DNA from: Candidatus Omnitrophota bacterium
GTDB lineage: Bacteria; Omnitrophota; Gorgyraeia; Gygaellales; Profunditerraquicolaceae
Direction of reading: 5' to 3'
Assembly: GCA_028714055.1 (NCBI GenBank)
Contig: JAQTNB010000079.1
Coordinates: 1-6,300 of the forward strand
DNA: 6,300 nucleotides
Notes under the pieces: generated by a model
Databases searched by the model: none
Told to the model about the DNA's origin: nothing
Seen by the model: only the letters and a program-made list of their open reading frames with translations
Translations under genes and position numbers: made by a program
Shown: in pieces, positions 1 to 5,103 of the stretch
Layout: each line of letters starts with the position of its first letter
How positions within the stretch are numbered: position 1 is the stretch's first letter

Positions 1-1
1 G

Positions 2-523
2 ATCAAACAGCAGGTTGCCGTGCTTGAAGAGGAAAAGAAAGGCCTGCAGCAGGACATGGAGAAAGAGCAGGCGCTGAAAAACCAGATATCGCAGGATAAT
101 GCGTCCCTGAAAGAAAGCCTGCGGCTGAGCGACGAAAAACTGGCAGCCCTGGTCCATGATCTGAGCGAAGCCCATAGGAATTTGGAAGAGCTCTCCGCCC
201 AGATCTCGATTGTGACCGCTGAAAACACGGCGCTCAAAGAGGATTTTACCCGGACAAAAGCGCGCCTGGAAGAGGAATCGCGCCAGAAAGACGAGCTGGC
301 GGCGCGGTTTAATTCGGTCACGGAGCTCAAAAAAGCCATTAAAGACCTGCGTAAGCGCATGCGCCAGGCCAGGCAGCTGGCAGCTCCTTTGCGGCCTCCC
401 AAAAAAACGGCCGCCGGGGAAACCGAGGGAAAGATCATTGACGGTAACCGGGGTTATCTCATCAAAGACGGCAAGCCGACTACGCCTACGAAAGTAAAGA
501 TAGAAGTCATAACTCTTCCCTAA
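2..523 (+). CDS. Coiled-coil protein, C-terminal part (5' end outside window)
   Basis: The reading frame is open to the left edge of the window (I-K-Q-Q-V-A precede an internal GTG at 20), so this is most likely the last 174 residues of a longer protein and the GTG is not its start. About the first 125 visible residues are rich in E, K, Q, L and A with leucines at heptad-like spacing and no proline, as in a long alpha-helical coiled coil. This ends in a basic stretch (RKRMRQARQ), a proline/lysine linker (PLRPPKK), and a short tail of different character containing GNRGYLIKDGKPT followed by a beta-like segment (KVKIEV). The tail looks like a small folded or binding module rather than coiled coil. 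I do not recognise the family and assign no function; a structural, tethering or envelope-associated role is only a guess. It ends 10 bp before the PAP2-like gene and may share its transcript. Confidence 0.75.
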   Translation: MKQQVAVLEEEKKGLQQDMEKEQALKNQISQDNASLKESLRLSDEKLAALVHDLSEAHRNLEELSAQISIVTAENTALKEDFTRTKARLEEESRQKDELAARFNSVTELKKAIKDLRKRMRQARQLAAPLRPPKKTAAGETEGKIIDGNRGYLIKDGKPTTPTKVKIEVITLP

Positions 524-533
524 CGACCCATCC

Positions 534-980
534 ATGAACGATTTCTTTTTCGAGGTTATCAGGAACAAGGTCTTTTTAACCACGCTTTCCGCCTGGTTTA
601 TCGCCCAGTCCATCAAGGTCACCATCGGGGTTTTCAGGCAGCGTAAGTTCGATTTCCGCTGGTTTGTCGGGACCGGCGGCATGCCTTCCAGCCACGCCGC
701 AGGCGCTTCATGCCTGGCGGCGGCAGTCGGGTTTAAATACGGGTTTGACAGCGCCTATTTTGCCCTGGCCGCTTCTTTTGCGATCGTGGTGATGTTTGAC
801 GCGCAGGGAGTGCGCCGGGCCAGCGGTAAGCAGGCGCGCATACTCAACAAGGTCATGGATGATATTTACTGGCAGGGGAAGATCGAAGAAGGAAGATTGC
901 GGGAACTTATCGGGCACACGCCCATCGAGGTTATCGCCGGGTTTCTCTTAGGCGTCAGCATTGCCATCGTGGCACGTTAA
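534..980 (+). CDS. Divergent PAP2 family membrane protein (DUF212, YuiD-like)
   Basis: This 148-residue protein matches the divergent PAP2 family (DUF212; Bacillus YuiD is a member), relatives of the type 2 phosphatidic acid phosphatase/haloperoxidase fold. Visible hallmarks are G-GGMPSSHAA at residues 47-56 (the PSSH phosphatase-type motif), a D-AQGVRR segment at 89-95, and RELIGHTPIEV at 123-133, whose His resembles the third PAP2 motif. Hydrophobic stretches near residues 13-33, 54-66, 74-88 and 131-146 suggest several membrane segments in the inner membrane. The length is normal for the family. Family members are presumed to act on lipid or isoprenoid phosphates, but the substrate is not established, so function stays general. 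The ATG at 534 gives the usual short N-terminus running into a helix with AWFIAQ; no Shine-Dalgarno is visible, so translation may depend on the gene ending 10 bp upstream. Confidence 0.9.
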   Translation: MNDFFFEVIRNKVFLTTLSAWFIAQSIKVTIGVFRQRKFDFRWFVGTGGMPSSHAAGASCLAAAVGFKYGFDSAYFALAASFAIVVMFDAQGVRRASGKQARILNKVMDDIYWQGKIEEGRLRELIGHTPIEVIAGFLLGVSIAIVAR

Positions 981-992
981 AAAGGGGGAAGG
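981..992 (+). promoter_or_regulatory. Ribosome-binding site deciding the GTG start of the L,D-transpeptidase
   Basis: A purine-only run (AAAGGGGGAAGG) directly precedes GTG at 993. The frame is closed by the upstream gene's TAA at 978-980, and no other start codon lies between that stop and the GTG. The next candidate starts fall inside the hydrophobic anchor, so the GTG is the best start. The G-run sits closer to the start than is typical. Confidence 0.65.
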
Positions 993-1811
993 GTGAACAG
1001 GAAATTATTGATCGTAGCAGCAGCGGCCTTCGCAGCCGTGGTATTGGTGGTCATGATTATCGTGAGCGCCGGGAGGATGCGCTCTTCCGCGCCTGCCAAG
1101 AGGGGCACCGATTCTCCCGCAGGGATTGTCGCGGCAGCGCAAGACGCCGAAGCAAAGGGGAATATCCAGGAAGCGCGCTCGAAGTATCAGCGGCTGGTTT
1201 CGGAATTCCCGAACTCAAAAGACGTGATGAATTGGCAGAAGAAAGCCGAAGACCTCAACATAAAGCTGCTTTTTTCCCCGCTCGTCACCGTCAAGAGCAT
1301 GCTCTATGAGATCAAGCCCGGCGATACGCTGATAAAGATCGCCAAAAATTTCAGGACGACCCCCGAATTGATCATGAAGAGCAACGGCCTTGTCGACGAT
1401 AAAATACTCCCGGGCAAGAAGATAAAGGTATGGACCGTGCCGTTCAATATCGTCGTGGATAAATCGCAGAACATCCTGATCCTCAAAAGCGAGGACGAGA
1501 TCGTCAAGAGCTATATCGTGTCGACGGGCAGCAATAATTCCACGCCGACGGGCACCTTTAAGATCATCAATAAGCTGGCGAACCCCACCTGGTTTAAGGC
1601 CGGGGCGGTGGTCGACCCGGGGAGCCCGGAGAACATCCTGGGGACCCGCTGGCTGGGGATCAATGTTCCCGGTTACGGTATCCACGGGACTACCGACCCG
1701 CAATCGCTGGGGAGGCAGGCTACGCAGGGTTGTGTACGCATGGCTAACCCCGAAGTGGAAGAGCTTTACGTCATCGTGCCCGAGGGCACGGAAGTGACGA
1801 TCATCGATTGA
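993..1811 (+). CDS. Membrane-anchored L,D-transpeptidase with LysM domain (YkuD family)
   Basis: A 272-residue envelope protein that probably makes 3-3 peptidoglycan cross-links or attaches proteins to peptidoglycan in the periplasm. Order of parts: a short basic N-terminus and one hydrophobic segment at about 4-26 (signal anchor); a low-complexity linker; a TPR-like helical hairpin at about 44-90 (AKGNIQEARSKYQRLVSEFP); a LysM peptidoglycan-binding domain at about 104-146 (YEIKPGDTLIKIAK, then NGL...ILPGKKI); and a YkuD catalytic domain at about 150-271. The catalytic core shows His231-Gly (GIHGTT) and Cys247 in TQGCVRM, with TPTGTF at 184-189 also typical. The position before Gly-Cys is Gln245, where many family members have His, but the catalytic His231 and Cys247 are both present, so I expect an active enzyme. 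It lies 12 bp after the PAP2-like gene and 10 bp before accA. The exact reaction is inferred from family. Confidence 0.93.
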   Translation: MNRKLLIVAAAAFAAVVLVVMIIVSAGRMRSSAPAKRGTDSPAGIVAAAQDAEAKGNIQEARSKYQRLVSEFPNSKDVMNWQKKAEDLNIKLLFSPLVTVKSMLYEIKPGDTLIKIAKNFRTTPELIMKSNGLVDDKILPGKKIKVWTVPFNIVVDKSQNILILKSEDEIVKSYIVSTGSNNSTPTGTFKIINKLANPTWFKAGAVVDPGSPENILGTRWLGINVPGYGIHGTTDPQSLGRQATQGCVRMANPEVEELYVIVPEGTEVTIID

Positions 1812-1821
1812 CGCCCGCCCT

Positions 1822-2772
1822 ATGGCCAACGGTCTCGATTTTGAAAAACCGGTAGTCGAACTTGAGCACAAGATCCAGGAGCTCAAAGGCTTCATTGTCG
1901 CGAAAAAGATCGACCTTTCCTCCGAGGTCAAGCGCCTGGAGGAGAAGCTTGAGCATCTCAAGAAAGATACGTATGCGAACCTGACGCCCTGGCAACGGGT
2001 GCAGATCGCCCGCCATCCCAAGCGGCCCTATACGCTTGATTATATCTCGATGCTGATGACGGATTTCGTCGAGCTGCACGGGGACAGGTGTTTTGCGGAC
2101 GACAAGGCGATCGTCGCCGGCTTTGCAACGCTCGGCAAGCAGCAGTTCATGGTCATGGGCCATCAGAAAGGCAGGGACACCAAAGAAAACCTGAAACGAA
2201 ATTTCGGCTGCGCGCATCCCGAAGGGTACCGCAAGGCGCTCAGGCTCATGCAGATGGCCGAGAAATTCAACAGGCCGGTCCTTGTTTTTATCGATACGCC
2301 GGGGGCATACCCGGGGATCGGCGCCGAGGAACGGGGCCAGGCCCAGGCGATCGCGCTCAATTTACGGGAGATGGTCAATATCGCCGTGCCGATCGTCGCG
2401 ATCGTCATCGGTGAGGGAGGCTCCGGGGGGGCGTTAGGTATCGGCGTGGCAGACAAGGTTTGCGTCCTGGAGAATGCCTATTATTCGGTCATATCCCCGG
2501 AAGGGTGCGCGGCGATACTCTGGAAGGACGGCTCGCGGGCTCCGGATGCGGCAGAGGTGCTGAAGCTTACCGCCGCGGACCTTCTGAAGATGGGGATCAT
2601 CGATGAAGTGATCCCCGAGCCTTTAGGCGGAGCGCACCACGATCCCCAGAAGTCAGCCGAGAACATAAAAGACGCGGTCATGCGCCATATCAAAGCCCTG
2701 GTCTCTTTAAGCACGGAAGAGCTCCTTGACCTGCGCTATAAGAAATTCCGTGCAATGGGCGTAACGCAATGA
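1822..2772 (+). CDS. accA: Acetyl-CoA carboxylase carboxyltransferase subunit alpha
   Basis: AccA pairs with AccD to form the carboxyltransferase that moves the carboxyl group from biotin on AccB to acetyl-CoA, giving malonyl-CoA, the committed step of fatty-acid synthesis in the cytoplasm. At 316 residues it is full length (E. coli AccA is about 319). The N-terminal helical region (LEHKIQELKG, EVKRLEEKLEHLKK) is typical, followed by the crotonase-like carboxyltransferase core: ELHGDR at 84-89, GHQKGRDTKEN at 113-123, FIDTPGAYPGIGAEERGQ at 156-173, the glycine-rich GEGGSGGALGIG at 197-208, and SVISPEGCAAILWKD at 222-236. There is no zinc-finger region, as expected because that belongs to AccD. 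accD is not adjacent in this window. The ATG at 1822 has no clear Shine-Dalgarno, but an in-frame stop lies just upstream at 1795 and the start fits the family N-terminus. Its stop overlaps the next gene by 4 bp (ATGA). Confidence 0.98.
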   Translation: MANGLDFEKPVVELEHKIQELKGFIVAKKIDLSSEVKRLEEKLEHLKKDTYANLTPWQRVQIARHPKRPYTLDYISMLMTDFVELHGDRCFADDKAIVAGFATLGKQQFMVMGHQKGRDTKENLKRNFGCAHPEGYRKALRLMQMAEKFNRPVLVFIDTPGAYPGIGAEERGQAQAIALNLREMVNIAVPIVAIVIGEGGSGGALGIGVADKVCVLENAYYSVISPEGCAAILWKDGSRAPDAAEVLKLTAADLLKMGIIDEVIPEPLGGAHHDPQKSAENIKDAVMRHIKALVSLSTEELLDLRYKKFRAMGVTQ

Positions 2773-3287
2773 TCAAAGATGAGTTGTTGTTCCTGGGGCT
2801 TTTGCGCGAAAGCCCCAAGCACGGGTATGAAATAAAAAGAAAGATCAGGGAGATCCTTTCGGTGTTTACGGGGGTGGAGCTGCGCTCGGTCTATTACCCG
2901 CTTCAGACCCTGGAAAAAAAAGGGCTGGTGGTAAAGCACGCGGCGAAATCCGGAAGACGGCCGCAGCGCTTTACCTACGAGCTCACCGCAAGAGGAAGGG
3001 AGAGGTTCGAGCAGCTGCTGGAGGAAAGCCTGCTGAAGCTAAACCGCCCGCAGTTCAGCCTGGACCTGAGCCTTTATTTCCTTCATTATATAGATCCCGC
3101 AGTGGCAAAACGCCGGCTGAATGCCCGGATTTACATGCTTAAGAAGCTCATCAAGGCAGTGCGGCAGGCGATACAAACGCAGGAGGCGGGCACTGATCCT
3201 TCTCTGAAGCCTATCCTGAGGCATGACCTTCAGATGGTGGAAACCGAAGGCCGTTTTCTCTCGCAACTGGTAAAAACCTTCCGCTAA
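2769..3287 (+). CDS. PadR family transcriptional regulator
   Basis: A 172-residue DNA-binding protein. Residues about 5-83 form the PadR winged helix-turn-helix: LLFLGLLRESPKHGYEIKRK is the classic opening, followed by the recognition-helix region SVYYPLQTLEKKGLV at 40-54, and a basic wing (KSGRRPQRFTYELTARGRE) at about 60-78. The remaining residues are mostly helical and charged (AKRRLNARIYMLKKLIKAVRQA), matching the C-terminal dimerisation region of longer PadR proteins (subfamily 1 style, Vir_act_alpha_C-like). PadR proteins usually repress transcription and respond to small molecules such as phenolics or membrane-active compounds; the ligand here is unknown. Its ATG overlaps the accA stop codon, so it is very probably translated from the accA message by coupling; no independent Shine-Dalgarno is evident. 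It lies just upstream of the efflux promoter and could act on that promoter, itself or the envelope genes; the sequence does not decide. Confidence 0.92.
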   Translation: MIKDELLFLGLLRESPKHGYEIKRKIREILSVFTGVELRSVYYPLQTLEKKGLVVKHAAKSGRRPQRFTYELTARGRERFEQLLEESLLKLNRPQFSLDLSLYFLHYIDPAVAKRRLNARIYMLKKLIKAVRQAIQTQEAGTDPSLKPILRHDLQMVETEGRFLSQLVKTFR

Positions 3288-3306
3288 TCTCAACCCCCCC
3301 GCATAC

Positions 3307-3335
3307 TTGACAAGCTCCCATTTTTATGTTATCCT
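3307..3335 (+). promoter_or_regulatory. Sigma-70-type promoter of the marR-efflux operon
   Basis: A perfect -35 box TTGACA (3307-3312) is followed, after exactly 17 bp, by TATCCT (3330-3335), which matches the -10 consensus TATAAT at four of six positions including the key first two bases and the last T. The spacer and downstream DNA are AT-rich, unlike the surrounding genes. The predicted start of transcription is around 3341-3343, giving a leader of about 42 nt before the MarR start codon. It is the best promoter I can see in the window and sits in its only sizeable gap. The transcription start is inferred. Confidence 0.75.
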
Positions 3336-3373
3336 TAATAATGTTGATAATTAAGACAGTTAACTATTAAGGA
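3332..3373. repeat. Inverted repeat with 9-bp perfect arms flanking the operator
   Basis: TCCTTAATA (3332-3340) is the exact reverse complement of TATTAAGGA (3365-3373), with a 24-bp spacer. The left arm overlaps the -10 box and the right arm contains the MarR-gene Shine-Dalgarno. TTAA cores occur at 3335-3338, 3351-3354 and 3367-3370, exactly 16 bp apart, with the repeat centred on the middle core. A small perfect palindrome AGTTAACT (3358-3365) lies in the right half. If transcription starts near 3342 the left arm is not in the RNA, which favours a DNA-level protein-binding array over an RNA hairpin. Confidence 0.6.
3334..3355. promoter_or_regulatory. Candidate MarR operator palindrome over the -10/start region
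   Basis: A 22-bp imperfect palindrome with outer arms CTTAAT (3334-3339) and ATTAAG (3350-3355). Eight of the eleven base pairs are symmetric; the inner AT steps at 3341-3342 and 3347-3348 also pair. Its left end overlaps the last two bases of the -10 box and it covers the expected transcription start. AT-rich pseudopalindromes of about 16-22 bp placed this way are typical of MarR-family operators, and a marR gene begins 30 bp downstream, so autorepression is the simplest reading. Binding by this protein is inferred. Confidence 0.55.
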
Positions 3374-3374
3374 G
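3369..3374 (+). promoter_or_regulatory. Shine-Dalgarno (AAGGAG) of the MarR-family gene
   Basis: AAGGAG ends 10 bases before the ATG at 3385, a slightly long but workable spacing. It supports that ATG as the start and lies inside the right arm of the inverted repeat at 3332-3373. Confidence 0.7.
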
Positions 3375-3384
3375 CTAAATCATC

Positions 3385-3831
3385 ATGGCGCTTGCCTTGC
3401 CTGAATTTGCCGATGAACTTAACCGGCTCATACCTTTCCTGTTAAAGGAGATGGTCAGGCGCAATACCAAGGAGCATTTTAAGGAACGCATAACCCTGCC
3501 TCAGCTGCTGGTAATGCAGTTTATGGACGAAAACCAGTCATCGCGCATGACGGACGTGGCCACCTTTATGAAAGTAAGCACTGCAGCGATCACCGGCCTG
3601 GTGGACAGGCTGGTAAGATCAGGATATGCGGCGCGCCTGCTTGATTCCAATGACCGCAGGATCATCCGGGTAAACCTGACGGCAAAAGGCCGGGGACTTA
3701 TCAAGAAGATCAACGACCAGCGCAGGCAGATGGTGGTACATATATTCGGCAAGATCAGCGAGCAGGAGAGAGAGGATTATTTGAGGATCCTCAGGCGCAT
3801 CCGTGACGTATTAGTCAGCGAAAAGGAATAA
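3385..3831 (+). CDS. MarR family transcriptional regulator
   Basis: A 148-residue protein of typical MarR length and layout: N-terminal dimerisation helices (residues about 5-33), a winged helix-turn-helix, and C-terminal dimerisation helices (about 102-146). The DNA-binding part includes LPQLLVMQFM at 38-47, RMTDVATFMKVSTAAITGLVD at about 54-74 (helix-turn-helix), RLVRSGYAAR, and a wing with the characteristic D-RR signature (SNDRRIIRVNLTAKG at 88-102). MarR proteins are homodimeric repressors whose DNA binding is relieved by small molecules, commonly toxic compounds exported by the pumps they control. Here the gene leads an operon with a TolC-family channel, adaptor and RND permease, and a palindrome sits on its promoter, so it is probably the autoregulated local repressor. 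The effector is unknown. The next gene starts after only 3 bp. Confidence 0.94.
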   Translation: MALALPEFADELNRLIPFLLKEMVRRNTKEHFKERITLPQLLVMQFMDENQSSRMTDVATFMKVSTAAITGLVDRLVRSGYAARLLDSNDRRIIRVNLTAKGRGLIKKINDQRRQMVVHIFGKISEQEREDYLRILRRIRDVLVSEKE

Positions 3832-3834
3832 CCG

Positions 3835-5103
3835 ATGGGCAAGGGTAGAGAAATAGCGCTGGCCGCCATTTTATTATTGATCCCGGCCTTTTCTTTTGCG
3901 GCTACGGAGGTCGTGCTTACCGTTGATGAGGCGGTGGCGGTTGCGCTGCGGGACAACCGTGATATAATGCTTAAAGCCGAGGAGCTTAAGGCCTCAAAGG
4001 CCCGGCTTGCCGAGAGCGTTTCCGCGCGTTTCCCCACCCTTACCTTTACCGGAGGCTGGGGAGTTACCCGGGGGTATTATTCAAAAGATTCCGGCCAGAG
4101 CACGGCACAGGCCACGCTTAAACAATACCTCTATCGGGGAGGAAAGACTGCCAGTACTATCGAGCAGGACCGGTATCTGGTTGATGTTTCCGGGGCGCTG
4201 CTCGATAAACAAAAACTTGAAACGGTCTCTGCCGTGCGCAAGGCTTTTTATACCCTTTTGTTGGCGGATGAATTTTCCCGGGTCAACAAACAGATCCTTG
4301 CCAATGCCCAGGCGCATCTGGAATCTGTCCGGACGCGCTACCAAAGCGGCCAGGCTTCAGAATCGGACATTGTCGCCATCGAATCGTCGCTGGAAAATAT
4401 CAAAGAAGCCTATGACCGGGCTTATAACCAGGCAGAGCTGGCCCAGGCTTCGTTACGGGTGTTTTTGTTCGTGGACAAGGATACCGCCATTAAGGCATCG
4501 GGAGAATTCCTTTATGAGCCTCAAGATGCCGCCTACGACGAAGCATTCCTGGCGGCTTTGGCGCAGAGGCCTGAGATCCGCCAATACGAAGCAAAGCTTA
4601 AGGCCGACGCCAAGGCAATCGACGCGGCGAAAGCCGAGTCCCGGCCTTCCGTCTATGCCTCCTGGGACTATTACAGCCGTTCCCATCTTACGGCGACGAC
4701 TACCAAGAACTGGAACGATTATAACGTCATCGGGCTGACTTTTTCCTGGCCTGTATTTGACGGCTGGGTTGCCGCTCATAAGGTCGAGCAGGCGGTCAGC
4801 GGCCTGAAAACTACGGAGCTTTCATACGAAAAGACGATAAAGGATATCGCCCTTGAGCTCAGCACCGCATACGTGTCGCTCAAAAACGCCCTTGCCCGGA
4901 TACGGGCTTCGGAATCCGATCTTAAAGTGTATAAGGATAATTTCAGCAGCGCACAGGAAAAGTACCGCAGCGGGATGGTCAGCTTCCTTGACCTCAGCGA
5001 CAGCGAGCTCAAATACGCGATTTCCGCTTTTAACAGGAAGCAGGCAGTGTACGATTACCTGGCGGCAAAAATAAGCTTTGAAAAAGCTACGGGAGGTCTT
5101 TAA
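3835..5103 (+). CDS. TolC family outer membrane efflux protein
   Basis: A 422-residue outer-membrane channel subunit; TolC-family proteins form trimers with a beta-barrel in the outer membrane and a long helical tunnel in the periplasm. The N-terminus is a clear signal peptide (basic start, hydrophobic core ALAAILLLIPAFSFA, likely cut after residue 22 or 23). The mature part has the two-fold outer-membrane efflux protein repeat: LTVDEAVAVALRDNRDI near 28-44 and the helix pair with RTRYQSGQASESDI at 167-179 in the first half; AQRPEIRQYEAKLKADAKAI at 243-262, SWPVFDGW at 304-311 and the matching EKYRSGMVSFLDLSDSE at 375-391 in the second. The RYQSG/KYRSG pair is the sign of internal duplication. 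Length is normal. AAGGAA at 3823-3828 provides a ribosome site within the end of the marR gene. It ends in TAATG, overlapping the adaptor start by one base. Confidence 0.96.
   Translation: MGKGREIALAAILLLIPAFSFAATEVVLTVDEAVAVALRDNRDIMLKAEELKASKARLAESVSARFPTLTFTGGWGVTRGYYSKDSGQSTAQATLKQYLYRGGKTASTIEQDRYLVDVSGALLDKQKLETVSAVRKAFYTLLLADEFSRVNKQILANAQAHLESVRTRYQSGQASESDIVAIESSLENIKEAYDRAYNQAELAQASLRVFLFVDKDTAIKASGEFLYEPQDAAYDEAFLAALAQRPEIRQYEAKLKADAKAIDAAKAESRPSVYASWDYYSRSHLTATTTKNWNDYNVIGLTFSWPVFDGWVAAHKVEQAVSGLKTTELSYEKTIKDIALELSTAYVSLKNALARIRASESDLKVYKDNFSSAQEKYRSGMVSFLDLSDSELKYAISAFNRKQAVYDYLAAKISFEKATGGL
5092..5096 (+). promoter_or_regulatory. Shine-Dalgarno (GGAGG) of the adaptor gene
   Basis: GGAGG lies six bases before the ATG at 5103, inside the last codons of the TolC-family gene. 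It fixes the adaptor start and, with the TAATG overlap, indicates efficient re-initiation by ribosomes finishing the upstream gene. Confidence 0.75.

Noticed and set aside
20..523. GTG at 20 as the true start of the coiled-coil gene
   Set aside because: The frame continues open to the window edge with coiled-coil-like residues before it and there is no ribosome site upstream, so an internal Val codon is more likely.
1215..2021. Long open frame of 268 codons on the minus strand
   Set aside because: It lies antisense across two well-supported genes (L,D-transpeptidase and accA), has no recognisable domain, and its composition is that expected from the reverse complement of GC-biased coding DNA.
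3288..3306. Possible rho-independent terminator after padR
   Set aside because: The segment has a run of seven C but no GC-rich hairpin and no T-tract, so no terminator can be supported.
4007..4738. Overlapping plus-strand frame of 243 codons inside the TolC-family gene
   Set aside because: The translation is rich in Arg, Pro and Ser without domain structure, the signature of an off-frame reading of a real gene.
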